Below are positions 24,118 through 32,687 of a stretch of DNA of 64,000 nucleotides, in pieces. Below the pieces are notes generated by a model. That model was not told the origin of the DNA. It ran no database searches and was given only the letters and a program-made list of their open reading frames with translations. This DNA comes from Pseudomonas viridiflava (lineage in GTDB: Bacteria > Pseudomonadota > Gammaproteobacteria > Pseudomonadales > Pseudomonadaceae). The translations under genes and the position numbers were made by a program. Numbering within the stretch: the first letter of the stretch is position 1; the number at the start of each line of letters is the position of its first letter. The stretch lies in the NCBI RefSeq assembly GCF_900573885.1, contig NZ_UPSE01000601.1, forward strand, positions 1-64,000. The letters are read 5' to 3'.

Positions 24118-24450
24118 ATGGAAGTAGCCGCTAAGTTGTCGGGCGCTCGAATCTCCGCCCAGAAAGCCCGCTTGGTCGCCGACCAAATCCGCGGGAAGAA
24201 GGTGGGCGAAGCGCTCAACCTGCTGGCTTTTAGCAGTAAGAAAGCCGCGGAAATCATGAAGAAAGTGCTGGAGTCGGCTGTGGCCAACGCCGAGCACAAC
24301 GAAGGCGCAGACGTTGATGACCTCAAGGTCTCCACCGTTTTCGTTAACGAAGGGCGTTCGCTGAAGCGCATCATGCCACGTGCCAAAGGCCGTGCTGATC
24401 GCATCGTCAAGCGGTCTTGCCATATCACTGTCAAGGTTGCTGACAAGTAA
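24118..24450 (+). CDS. rplV: Large ribosomal subunit protein uL22
   Basis: L22 lines the exit tunnel, and macrolide resistance maps to its loop. The 110-residue protein contains [16 protein letters not shown] and the loop region [17 protein letters not shown] with no deletion evident. Confidence 0.98.
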
Positions 24451-24463
24451 CGGAGTCGAAGAG

Positions 24464-25150
24464 ATGGGTCAGAAAGTACATCCCATTGGCATTCGCCTGG
24501 GAATCGTCAAGGAGCACACCTCCGTCTGGTACGCCGACGGTCGGACTTATGCGGACTATTTGTTCGCAGATCTGAAGGTGCGTGAATACCTCCAAGACAA
24601 ACTAAAAAGCGCGTCCGTAAGCCGTATCGATATCCATCGTCCGGCTCAGACTGCACGCATCACCATCCACACCGCTCGTCCAGGTATCGTTATCGGGAAG
24701 AAAGGTGAGGACGTTGAGAAGCTGCGTCAGGACCTGACCAAGCAAATGGGTGTGCCGGTGCACATCAATATCGAAGAGATCCGCAAGCCGGAACTCGACG
24801 GTATGCTGGTTGCGCAGAGCGTAGCTCAGCAGCTGGAGCGTCGTGTGATGTTCCGTCGCGCTATGAAGCGCGCTGTACAGAACGCCATGCGTATTGGTGC
24901 CAAGGGCATCAAAATCCAAGTGAGCGGTCGTTTGGGCGGCGCAGAAATTGCCCGTACCGAGTGGTATCGCGAAGGTCGTGTGCCGTTGCACACCCTGCGT
25001 GCCGATATCGACTATGCCACGTACGAAGCGCACACCACTTATGGTGTGATCGGTGTGAAGGTTTGGATCTTCAAAGGCGAAGTAATTGGTGGTCGCCAAG
25101 AAGAACTGAAACCACAAGCACCAGCGCCTCGTAAAAAAGCTGCTAAGTAA
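24464..25150 (+). CDS. rpsC: Small ribosomal subunit protein uS3
   Basis: S3 forms part of the mRNA entry pore and helicase. The 228-residue protein starts MGQKVHPIGIRLG and has a KH-type RNA-binding segment (RPGIVIGKKGEDVEKLR). An in-frame upstream start at 24380 lies within rplV and is rejected. Confidence 0.98.
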   Translation: MGQKVHPIGIRLGIVKEHTSVWYADGRTYADYLFADLKVREYLQDKLKSASVSRIDIHRPAQTARITIHTARPGIVIGKKGEDVEKLRQDLTKQMGVPVHINIEEIRKPELDGMLVAQSVAQQLERRVMFRRAMKRAVQNAMRIGAKGIKIQVSGRLGGAEIARTEWYREGRVPLHTLRADIDYATYEAHTTYGVIGVKVWIFKGEVIGGRQEELKPQAPAPRKKAAK

Positions 25151-25162
25151 GGGGTACGCCAA

Positions 25163-25576
25163 ATGTTGCAACCAAAGCGTACGAAGTTCCGCAAGCAGAT
25201 GACAGGCCACAACCGTGGTCTGGCACAGCGCGGTAGCAAAGTCAGCTTCGGCGAGTTCGCGCTGAAGTCTGTTGCCCGCGGTCGTCTCACCGCCCGTCAG
25301 ATCGAGTCCGCTCGTCGTGCTCTGACTCGTCACGTAAAACGTGGCGGGAAAATCTGGATTCGCGTGTTCCCTGACAAGCCTGTTACCAAGAAGCCTCTCG
25401 AAGTGCGGATGGGTAAAGGGAAGGGTAGCGTTGAGTATTGGGTAGCCCAGATCCAGCCAGGCAAAGTCCTGTATGAGATCGAAGGCGTTTCCGAAGAGCT
25501 GGCGCGTGAGGCTTTCGCCCTGGCTGCTGCAAAGCTGCCGCTCGCCACCTCCTTTGTTAAACGGACGGTGATGTGA
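25163..25576 (+). CDS. rplP: Large ribosomal subunit protein uL16
   Basis: L16 contacts A-site tRNA in the 50S subunit. The 137-residue protein begins [19 protein letters not shown] and contains the conserved [12 protein letters not shown] segment. Its stop overlaps the rpmC ATG by one base (TGATG). Confidence 0.98.
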
Positions 25577-25767
25577 TGAAAGCGAATGAACTTCGTGAAA
25601 AATCAGCACAGCAGCTGAACGAGCAACTGCTCGGCCTGCTGCGCGACCAGTTCAATCTGCGTATGCAGAAAGCAACTGGCCAGTTGGGGCAGTCTCACCT
25701 GCTCTCGCAAGTTAAGCGCGACATCGCTCGCGTGAAGACTGTGCTTAACCAGCAGGCAGGTAAGTAA
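25576..25767 (+). CDS. rpmC: Large ribosomal subunit protein uL29
   Basis: L29 lies near the tunnel exit. The 63-residue protein is a two-helix hairpin and starts [22 protein letters not shown] three bases upstream would add one residue. The ATG at 25576 gives the usual N terminus. It is 2 bases before rpsQ. Confidence 0.97.
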
Positions 25768-25769
25768 TC

Positions 25770-26036
25770 ATGGCTGAAGCTGAAAAAACTGTCCGTACGC
25801 TGACTGGCCGTGTCGTCAGCGACAAGATGGACAAGACCATCACTGTACTGATCGAGCGTCGCGTTAAGCACCCGATCTACGGTAAATACGTGAAGCGTTC
25901 GACCAAATTGCACGCCCACGACGAGACCAACCAGTGCCACATCGGCGACAAAGTCACTATTCGTGAAACTCGTCCGATGGCCAAGACCAAAAATTGGGCA
26001 CTGGTTGAAGTCGTTGAACGCGCAGTGGAAGTCTAA
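25770..26036 (+). CDS. rpsQ: Small ribosomal subunit protein uS17
   Basis: S17 is a primary 16S rRNA binder with an OB fold. The 88-residue protein includes RTLTGRVVSDKMDKTITVLI and HDETNQCHIGDKV. It ends the S10 operon in the E. coli scheme, but here rplN follows after only 23 bases. Confidence 0.98.
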   Translation: MAEAEKTVRTLTGRVVSDKMDKTITVLIERRVKHPIYGKYVKRSTKLHAHDETNQCHIGDKVTIRETRPMAKTKNWALVEVVERAVEV

Positions 26037-26059
26037 GGACTAGGGGTCGGAGAAATTAT

Positions 26060-26428
26060 ATGATTCAGACTCAATCCATGCTCGATGTAGCTGATAACAG
26101 CGGCGCTCGTCGTGTTATGTGCATCAAGGTGTTGGGCGGTTCGCATCGTCGTTATGCCGGCATCGGCGACATCATCAAAGTTACCGTCAAGGAAGCAATT
26201 CCGCGCGGTAAAGTGAAAAAAGGCCAAGTGATGACTGCAGTAGTAGTCCGCACGCGTCACGGCGTTCGTCGCCCTGATGGCTCGATCATCCGCTTTGATG
26301 GCAACGCTGCTGTTCTGCTGAACAACAAGCAAGAGCCGATCGGCACCCGTATCTTTGGGCCCGTGACCCGTGAACTTCGCTCTGAGAAGTTCATGAAGAT
26401 CGTCTCGCTCGCCCCTGAAGTGCTGTAA
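26060..26428 (+). CDS. rplN: Large ribosomal subunit protein uL14
   Basis: L14 forms intersubunit bridges and binds the silencing factor RsfS. The 122-residue protein starts MIQTQSMLDVADNSGARRVM. No terminator separates it from rpsQ, so S10 and the first spc genes may be one transcript. Confidence 0.98.
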   Translation: MIQTQSMLDVADNSGARRVMCIKVLGGSHRRYAGIGDIIKVTVKEAIPRGKVKKGQVMTAVVVRTRHGVRRPDGSIIRFDGNAAVLLNNKQEPIGTRIFGPVTRELRSEKFMKIVSLAPEVL

Positions 26429-26439
26429 GGAGATCCGAC

Positions 26440-26754
26440 ATGCAAAAGATTCGTCGTGACGACGAGATCATCGTGATCGCCGGCAAAGACAAAGGTAAGC
26501 GTGGCAAGGTGCTCAAGGTTCTCGCTGACGACCGTTTGGTCGTTGGTGGGATCAACCTGGTGAAGCGCCATACCAAGCCGAACCCTATGTCGGGCGTTCA
26601 AGGCGGTATCGTCGAGAAAGAAGCGCCTCTGCACGCTTCTAACGTCGCCATTTTCAACTCTGAAACCAGCAAGGCTGATCGCGTTGGTTTCAAAGTAGAA
26701 GAAGGCAAAAAAATTCGTGTCTTCAAGTCGACCCAAAAAGCGGTTGATGCTTGA
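26440..26754 (+). CDS. rplX: Large ribosomal subunit protein uL24
   Basis: L24 is an assembly initiator near the tunnel exit. The 104-residue protein has a KOW motif (DDEIIVIAGKDKGKRGKVLK) and GINLVKRHTKPNP. The ribosome site GGAG is 7 bases before the ATG. Confidence 0.98.
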   Translation: MQKIRRDDEIIVIAGKDKGKRGKVLKVLADDRLVVGGINLVKRHTKPNPMSGVQGGIVEKEAPLHASNVAIFNSETSKADRVGFKVEEGKKIRVFKSTQKAVDA

Positions 26755-26774
26755 ACACTGCTAGGTAGAAGACC

Positions 26775-27314
26775 ATGGCACGACTAAAAGAGATTTATCG
26801 GAAAGAAATCGCTCCGAAGCTTAAGGAAGAACTCAAGCTCTCGAACGTGATGGAAGTTCCGCGCGTTACCAAAATCACCCTGAACATGGGTCTTGGCGAA
26901 GCGATCGGTGACAAGAAAATCATCGAACACGCGGTAGCGGATTTGGAAAAGATCACCGGTCAGAAAGTCGTTGTGACTTATGCCAAGAAATCCATCGCGG
27001 GCTTCAAGGTTCGTGAGGGTTGGCCGATCGGCGTGAAAGTGACCCTGCGTCGCGAACGTATGTACGAATTCCTGGATCGTCTGCTTTCGATCTCCCTGCC
27101 GCGCGTGCGTGACTTCCGCGGCCTGAATGCCAAGTCCTTCGACGGTCGTGGCAACTACAGCATGGGCGTTAAAGAGCAGATCATTTTCCCGGAAATCGAT
27201 TACGACAAAATCGACGCGCTGCGCGGTCTGGACATCACCCTGACCACTACTGCTCGTACGGATGATGAAGGTCGCGCCTTGCTGCGTGCTTTCAAATTCC
27301 CGTTCCGCAACTGA
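26775..27314 (+). CDS. rplE: Large ribosomal subunit protein uL5
   Basis: L5 binds 5S rRNA and contacts P-site tRNA. The 179-residue protein contains VTKITLNMGLGEAIGDKK and the conserved RVRDFRGLNAKSFDGRGNY. Confidence 0.98.
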   Translation: MARLKEIYRKEIAPKLKEELKLSNVMEVPRVTKITLNMGLGEAIGDKKIIEHAVADLEKITGQKVVVTYAKKSIAGFKVREGWPIGVKVTLRRERMYEFLDRLLSISLPRVRDFRGLNAKSFDGRGNYSMGVKEQIIFPEIDYDKIDALRGLDITLTTTARTDDEGRALLRAFKFPFRN

Positions 27315-27327
27315 TCGGAGTAGGAAC

Positions 27328-27633
27328 ATGGCCAAGACAAGCATGAAAAACCGCGAGCTGAAGCGTCAGCAAACGGTTGCCAAGTACGCCAAAAAGCGTG
27401 CTGAGCTGAAAGCTACCATCGTTAATCCGAACACCAGTCCGGAAGCTCGTTGGGAAGCGCAGATCGCCCTGCAAAAGCAACCACGTGACGCCAGCGCTTC
27501 GCGCCTGCGTAACCGTTGCCGCATCACCGGTCGTCCGCACGGCGTGTACCGCAAGTTCGGCCTCGGCCGTAACAAGCTGCGCGAAGCTGCAATGCGCGGT
27601 GATGTACCAGGTCTGGTGAAAGCCAGCTGGTAA
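27328..27633 (+). CDS. rpsN: Small ribosomal subunit protein uS14
   Basis: S14 is a 30S head protein. The 101-residue protein is the long zinc-independent form, with RNRCRITGRPHGVYRKFG but no CxxC zinc site. An in-frame start at 27262 lies inside rplE and is rejected. It is followed by an unusual 212-base gap with a strong terminator and a promoter. Confidence 0.97.
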   Translation: MAKTSMKNRELKRQQTVAKYAKKRAELKATIVNPNTSPEARWEAQIALQKQPRDASASRLRNRCRITGRPHGVYRKFGLGRNKLREAAMRGDVPGLVKASW

Positions 27634-27690
27634 GTCGAAGTCTCGACAAGCCGGGGTCGGCTCTTTACGGAGTTGGCCTTGGTACAGAGC

Positions 27691-27730
27691 AAAAATGAAT
27701 CAAGCCCCTTTTGGGGCTTGATTCATTTTT
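27691..27730. terminator. Strong terminator inside the spc operon
   Basis: A perfect 18-bp stem (AAAAATGAATCAAGCCCC against its complement) with a TTTT loop, ending in TTTTT on the plus strand and, in mirror image, on the minus strand. It lies 57 bases after rpsN and should stop most transcription from the S10 side. Confidence 0.9.
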
Positions 27731-27746
27731 AATCAGTCTCTAGAAT
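27718..27746 (+). promoter_or_regulatory. Candidate promoter for rpsH and downstream genes
   Basis: TTGATT (27718-27723) lies in the 3' arm of the preceding terminator. A 17-base spacer leads to TAGAAT (27741-27746), the same -10 as the S10 promoter. The leader to rpsH would be about 93 bases, long enough for an S8-type translational control site. That site is not demonstrated. Confidence 0.7.
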
Positions 27747-27845
27747 GCTCGGCTCGCCTGAGCCTGGCTTTTATATGCACGGCATTTTTCTAGCGACATG
27801 CAGTAGCCGTTTGGCTAATTCTTTTGTTTCAGGAGCACCTAGCCC

Positions 27846-28238
27846 ATGAGTATGCAGGACCCGTTAGCGGACATGCTAACTCGTATCCGTAATGCCCAGA
27901 TGGCTGAAAAGTCCGTCGTAAGCATGCCGTCTTCCACGTTGAAGGTGGCTGTAGCCAAAGTCCTGAAGGACGAAGGTTACATCGCGGGTTTTCAGATCAG
28001 CAGCGATGTTAAGCCGCAGCTGTCCATCGAGCTGAAATACTTCGAAGGCCGTCCGGTCATCGAGGAAGTGAAGCGCGTCAGCCGTCCAGGCCTGCGCCAG
28101 TACAAGTCCGTTGATGATCTGCCGAAAGTTCGTGGCGGTCTCGGCGTTTCCATCGTCTCCACCAACAAAGGTGTGATGACGGATCGTGCTGCGCGCGCTG
28201 CCGGTGTCGGCGGCGAAGTGCTCTGCACCGTGTTCTAA
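27846..28238 (+). CDS. rpsH: Small ribosomal subunit protein uS8
   Basis: S8 is a central-domain 16S binder and in E. coli the translational repressor of the spc operon. The 130-residue protein starts MSMQDPLADMLTRIRNAQ and ends with the conserved GVGGEVLCTVF. Here it appears to head its own transcription unit. Confidence 0.98.
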   Translation: MSMQDPLADMLTRIRNAQMAEKSVVSMPSSTLKVAVAKVLKDEGYIAGFQISSDVKPQLSIELKYFEGRPVIEEVKRVSRPGLRQYKSVDDLPKVRGGLGVSIVSTNKGVMTDRAARAAGVGGEVLCTVF

Positions 28239-28251
28239 GGGGGGAACAAGC

Positions 28252-28785
28252 ATGTCTCGCGTTGCTAAGAACCCCGTTAAGCTGCCAGCTGGTGTCGAGA
28301 TCAAACTCGCCGGCCAACAGCTCTCGGTGAAGGGTGCCAAAGGCGCTCTCGAACTGAACGTTCATTCGTCCGTTGAAATTGTTGAGGAAGCTGGTGAGCT
28401 GCGTTTCGCTGCTCGCAATGGCGACCAACAAACTCGTGCAATGGCCGGTACCACCCGTGCGTTGGTGAACAACATGGTAATCGGCGTCAGCCAAGGCTTC
28501 GAGCGCAAGCTGCAGCTGGTTGGTGTTGGTTACAAGGCTCAGGCTAAAGGCGAAATCCTTTCCCTGGCACTTGGCTTCTCGCACCCGGTGGATTACGAAC
28601 TTCCACAAGGCGTAACCGCAGAAACTCCTAGCCAAACCGATATCCTGATCAAGGGCATCGACAAGCAGCTGGTAGGTCAAGTGGCCGCTGAGATCCGTGA
28701 CTTCCGTCCGCCAGAACCTTACAAGGGTAAAGGTGTGCGTTACGCAGACGAAGTCGTCCGCCGTAAAGAAGCGAAGAAGAAGTAG
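28252..28785 (+). CDS. rplF: Large ribosomal subunit protein uL6
   Basis: L6 lies near the factor-binding site. The 177-residue protein starts MSRVAKNPVKLPAGVEI and ends with the family motif PEPYKGKGVRYADE. An in-frame start at 28186 lies in rpsH and is rejected. Confidence 0.98.
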   Translation: MSRVAKNPVKLPAGVEIKLAGQQLSVKGAKGALELNVHSSVEIVEEAGELRFAARNGDQQTRAMAGTTRALVNNMVIGVSQGFERKLQLVGVGYKAQAKGEILSLALGFSHPVDYELPQGVTAETPSQTDILIKGIDKQLVGQVAAEIRDFRPPEPYKGKGVRYADEVVRRKEAKKK

Positions 28786-28795
28786 GGCATAGCAA

Positions 28796-29146
28796 ATGAC
28801 CGACAAAAAAGTTACTCGACTGCGTCGCGCTCGCAAAGCACGCCTGAAAATGCACGAGCTAGAAGCCGTGCGTCTCTGCGTGTACCGCTCTTCGCAGCAC
28901 ATTTACGCCCAGGTCATCTCGGCCGACGGCAGCAAAGTCTTGGCAAGCGCTTCGACTTTGGACAAGGATCTGCGTACTGGTGCCACTGGCAACATCGACG
29001 CGGCCACGAAAGTTGGCCAACTGGTTGCTGAGCGTGCGAAAGCCGCTGGCGTCACTCAGGTGGCATTCGACCGTTCTGGCTTCAAGTACCACGGCCGCGT
29101 CAAGGCGCTGGCTGATGCTGCTCGTGAAGGCGGGCTGGAGTTCTAA
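28796..29146 (+). CDS. rplR: Large ribosomal subunit protein uL18
   Basis: L18 binds 5S rRNA. The 116-residue protein has the basic N terminus VTRLRRARKARLKMHEL and ends DRSGFKYHGRVKALADAARE. It is 10 bases after rplF and 3 before rpsE. Confidence 0.98.
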   Translation: MTDKKVTRLRRARKARLKMHELEAVRLCVYRSSQHIYAQVISADGSKVLASASTLDKDLRTGATGNIDAATKVGQLVAERAKAAGVTQVAFDRSGFKYHGRVKALADAAREGGLEF

Positions 29147-29149
29147 GTT

Positions 29150-29671
29150 ATGGCAAATAACGATCAAAGACGCGACAGCCGTGACAACGGCAACGACGAA
29201 GGCTACATCGAGAAACTGGTTCAAGTTAATCGCGTAGCTAAAACCGTAAAAGGCGGCCGTATCTTCACTTTCACCGCGTTGACCGTGGTGGGTGATGGCA
29301 AGGGCCGTGTAGGTTTCGGTCGTGGCAAGTCTCGCGAAGTACCGGCTGCTATCCAGAAAGCTATGGAAGCTGCTCGTCGCAACATGATTCAAGTGGACCT
29401 TAACGGCACCACTCTGCAGTACGCAATGAAGTCTGCCCATGGCGCCTCCAAGGTGTACATGCAGCCTGCTTCGGAAGGTACCGGTATCATCGCTGGCGGC
29501 GCTATGCGTGCTGTCCTCGAAGTTGCTGGCGTGCAGAACGTATTGGCCAAGTGCTACGGCTCGACTAACCCGGTAAACGTGGTTCACGCCACTTTTAAAG
29601 GTTTGAAAGCTATGCAATCCCCAGGTTCTATTGCTGCCAAGCGCGGCAAGAGCGTCGAGGAGATCCGCTGA
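29150..29671 (+). CDS. rpsE: Small ribosomal subunit protein uS5
   Basis: S5 affects accuracy and, with S3/S4, the mRNA entry helicase. The 173-residue protein has the S5 motif [20 protein letters not shown]. The first 15 residues ([15 protein letters not shown]) look slightly longer than the roughly 166-residue form I recall from other pseudomonads. No later methionine or GTG would give a better start. Confidence 0.97.
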
Positions 29672-29673
29672 TC

Positions 29674-29850
29674 ATGGCTACCGTTAAAGTTACGCTGATC
29701 AAAAGCATGACCGGCCGCATCCCTAACCACAAACTGTGCGTTAAGGGTCTGGGTCTGCGTCGCATCGGTCACACTGTAGAAGTCCAGGATACTCCCGAGA
29801 ATCGCGGGATGATCAACAAGGCTTACTACATGCTGCGAGTTGAGGGTTAA
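29674..29850 (+). CDS. rpmD: Large ribosomal subunit protein uL30
   Basis: L30 is a small globular 50S protein. I translated this 58-residue gene by hand. It starts [20 protein letters not shown] and continues with [17 protein letters not shown], typical of L30. It is 2 bases after rpsE and 3 before rplO, as expected in the spc operon. Confidence 0.97.
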
Positions 29851-29853
29851 CAC

Positions 29854-30288
29854 ATGTACCTGAACGATCTGAGTCCTGCGCCGGGTTCCCGTCGCGAGAA
29901 GCACCGTCCGGGCCGTGGTATCGGTAGCGGTTTGGGTAAGACTGGTGGCCGCGGCCACAAAGGTCAGACCTCCCGCTCCGGTGGCACCATCGCTCCGGGC
30001 TTTGAAGGCGGTCAACAGCCGCTGCATCGTCGTCTGCCGAAGTTCGGCTTCGTCTCCCTGAAGGCAATGGATCGTGCAGAAGTTCGCACCTCCGAGCTGA
30101 ATAAAGTGGAAGGCGATGTTGTGACTTTGCAGTCCCTGAAGGATGCCAACCTGATTAATCAACACGTACAGCGCGTGAAAGTAATGCTGTCCGGTGAGAT
30201 TACTCGTGCGGTGACCCTCAAAGGTATCGCGGCCACCAAAGGTGCGCGCGCGGCTATCGAAGCAGCTGGCGGCAAATTCGAGGAATAA
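29854..30288 (+). CDS. rplO: Large ribosomal subunit protein uL15
   Basis: L15 is a late 50S assembly protein. The 144-residue protein has the glycine-rich extension RPGRGIGSGLGKTGGRGHKG and then GFEGGQQPLHRRLPKFGF. Its stop is directly adjacent to the secY ATG, with no intervening base. Confidence 0.98.
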   Translation: MYLNDLSPAPGSRREKHRPGRGIGSGLGKTGGRGHKGQTSRSGGTIAPGFEGGQQPLHRRLPKFGFVSLKAMDRAEVRTSELNKVEGDVVTLQSLKDANLINQHVQRVKVMLSGEITRAVTLKGIAATKGARAAIEAAGGKFEE

Positions 30289-31617
30289 ATGGCTAAGCAA
30301 GGTGCTCTCTCAGCGCTCAGCAATGGCGGGTTATCCGAGCTCTGGGCTCGTCTGCGCTTTCTCATTATGGCGATCATCGTCTATCGAGTAGGTGCTCACA
30401 TCCCAGTTCCAGGTATCAATCCGGACCGGTTGGCGGATCTGTTTCGGCAGAACGAGGGGACCATTCTTAGCTTGTTCAACATGTTTTCCGGCGGTGCGCT
30501 GGAGCGTATGAGCATTTTTGCATTGGGGATCATGCCGTACATTTCGGCTTCGATCATCATGCAGCTCATGACCGCTGTCAGCCCGCAGCTGGAGCAGTTG
30601 AAGAAGGAAGGTGAGTCTGGCCGTCGCAAGATAAGCCAGTACACCCGCTACGGCACCTTGGTCCTGGCTTTTGTGCAGGCGACCGGCATGTCGGTTGGTC
30701 TGGCAGGCCAAGGTGTGGCGTTCTCGGGCGATTTCGGCTTTCACTTCGTGGCAGTCAGCACATTTGTTGCTGGCGCCATGTTCATGATGTGGCTGGGTGA
30801 GCAGATCACTGAGCGGGGTGTCGGCAACGGCATTTCGATGTTGATCTTCGCAGGTATTGTTGCCGGCTTGCCGGCTGCAATCGGGCAGTCTTTCGAGTCT
30901 GCTCGTCAGGGCGATATCAATATTTTTGCTCTGGTTGCAATCGGTCTGCTTGCGGTAGCGATCATCGGTTTCGTGGTGTTCATTGAGCGTGGCCAGCGTC
31001 GTATCGCTGTGCATTACGCCAAGCGTCAGCAGGGCCGCAAGGTGTTCGCTGCGCAAACAAGCCACCTGCCCTTGAAGGTGAATATGGCCGGTGTCATTCC
31101 GGCTATTTTCGCTAGTAGCCTTCTGTTGTTCCCGGCTTCGCTGGGCGCCTGGTTTGGTCAGTCTGCTGGTCTGGGCTGGCTTCAGGATGTTTCACAGGCT
31201 ATCGCTCCTGGTCAGCCGTTGAATATTTTGCTGTTTAGTGCAGGGATCGTTTTCTTCTGCTTCTTCTACACAGCGTTGATGTTCAACCCGAAAGACGTAG
31301 CGGAAAACCTGAAGAAGTCTGGTGCCTTTATTCCTGGCATCCGTCCAGGTGAGCAATCGGCGCGCTATATCGATGGCGTGTTGACTCGCTTAACCATGTT
31401 CGGTGCTTTGTACATGATGGCTGTTTGTCTGCTGCCGCAGTTTTTGGTGGTTGCTGCAAACGTGCCGTTCTACCTTGGCGGGACCTCGTTGCTGATCGTG
31501 GTAGTGGTTGTGATGGACTTTATGTCGCAAGTACAATCGCACCTCGTTTCGCACCAGTACGAATCCCTGATGAAGAAAGCCAACCTGAAGGGCTACGGCA
31601 ACGGCATGCTCCGTTAA
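30289..31617 (+). CDS. secY: Protein translocase channel subunit SecY
   Basis: SecY is the inner-membrane protein-conducting channel. The 442-residue protein has about ten hydrophobic segments, PGINPDR near the plug region, and [20 protein letters not shown], the conserved cytoplasmic C5-type loop that binds SecA and ribosomes. It is in the spc operon and partners with SecE at 4503. Confidence 0.98.
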
Positions 31618-31645
31618 TGTGTCCATAAGGTTCGAGGAGTTGGTG

Positions 31646-31762
31646 ATGAAAGTTCGTGCATCGGTGAAAAAGCTGTGCCGTAACTGCAAAATTATTCGCC
31701 GTGAAGGTGTCGTGCGAGTGATCTGCAGTGCTGAGCCGCGTCACAAACAGCGCCAAGGCTGA
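31646..31762 (+). CDS. rpmJ: Large ribosomal subunit protein bL36
   Basis: I translated this 38-residue gene by hand; it starts [20 protein letters not shown]. Cys11, Cys14, Cys27 and His33 form the zinc-ribbon site, so it is the zinc-containing (C+) paralog. GGAG precedes the ATG by about 9 bases. It lies 28 bases after secY. Confidence 0.97.
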
Positions 31763-31780
31763 GTGTGATCGAAAGCTATA

Positions 31781-31816
31781 AGCCCGGCAGCTAGTGCGCT
31801 GTCGGGTTGCTTATTT
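31781..31816 (+). terminator. Hairpin after rpmJ
   Basis: AGCCCGGCAG pairs with CTGTCGGGTT (two wobble pairs) around an 8-base loop. It is followed by GCTTATTTG, a poor T tract. It probably ends or attenuates spc transcription before rpsM. Confidence 0.6.
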
Positions 31817-31835
31817 GTTATTACAGCGTTAATAT
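31807..31835 (+). promoter_or_regulatory. Candidate promoter of the alpha operon
   Basis: TTGCTT (31807-31812), 17 bases, TAATAT (31830-31835). The -35 overlaps the 3' end of the preceding hairpin. The leader to rpsM would be about 52 bases and could hold the S4 target. I could not confirm a pseudoknot. Confidence 0.6.
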
Positions 31836-31893
31836 CTCGCGCCCTTTTCTTGGCTTCCGGGGCGTAGGTAGCTGTCAATTGGAGTTTCATTGA

Positions 31894-32250
31894 ATGGCCC
31901 GTATTGCAGGCGTCAACATTCCAGATAACAAGCATACTGTTATCTCGCTGACCTACATCTTCGGTGTTGGTCGCACAACTGCGCAGAAAATTTGCGCAAC
32001 CACCGGGGTTAACCCGGCGGCAAAGATTAAAGATCTGAGCGATGAGCAGATTGAGCTTCTGCGTGGCGAAGTGGCAAAGGTAAACACCGAAGGTGACCTG
32101 CGCCGTGAAGTCAACATGAAAATCAAGCGCTTGATGGACCTGGGTTGCTATCGCGGCCTGCGTCATCGTCGCGGCCTTCCGGTCCGTGGCCAGCGTACCA
32201 AGACCAACGCACGTACCCGTAAGGGTCCGCGTAAGCCGATCCGCAAGTAA
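31894..32250 (+). CDS. rpsM: Small ribosomal subunit protein uS13
   Basis: S13 contacts the 50S subunit and P-site tRNA. The 118-residue protein starts MARIAGVNIPDNKHTVISLT and has the C-terminal block GLRHRRGLPVRGQRTKTNAR. It is the first gene of the rpsM-rpsK-rpsD-rpoA-rplQ unit. Confidence 0.98.
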   Translation: MARIAGVNIPDNKHTVISLTYIFGVGRTTAQKICATTGVNPAAKIKDLSDEQIELLRGEVAKVNTEGDLRREVNMKIKRLMDLGCYRGLRHRRGLPVRGQRTKTNARTRKGPRKPIRK

Positions 32251-32280
32251 TCGCGCCCGCGAATCGACAGGAATCTAGTC

Positions 32281-32670
32281 ATGGCAAAACCTGCTGCTCG
32301 TCCTCGTAAAAAAGTCAAAAAGACAGTGGTTGATGGCATCGCCCACATCCACGCGTCTTTCAACAACACCATTGTGACCATTACCGATCGTCAAGGGAAC
32401 GCCCTGTCCTGGGCTACCTCTGGTGGTTCGGGTTTCCGCGGTTCACGCAAGTCCACTCCGTTCGCTGCTCAAGTAGCTGCTGAACGTGCTGGTCAAGCTG
32501 CGCTGGAATATGGCCTGAAAAACCTCGACGTTAACGTCAAGGGTCCAGGTCCAGGTCGTGAGTCCGCTGTCCGTGCTTTGAACGGCTGCGGTTACAAGAT
32601 CGCCAGCATCACCGACGTGACGCCAATCCCGCATAACGGGTGCCGTCCGCCGAAGAAGCGCCGCGTGTAA
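32281..32670 (+). CDS. rpsK: Small ribosomal subunit protein uS11
   Basis: S11 lies on the 30S platform. The 129-residue protein contains HIHASFNNTIVTITDRQGN and ends with PIPHNGCRPPKKRRV, the conserved C terminus. Confidence 0.98.
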   Translation: MAKPAARPRKKVKKTVVDGIAHIHASFNNTIVTITDRQGNALSWATSGGSGFRGSRKSTPFAAQVAAERAGQAALEYGLKNLDVNVKGPGPGRESAVRALNGCGYKIASITDVTPIPHNGCRPPKKRRV

Positions 32671-32687
32671 TCAGGAGACGATAGATA

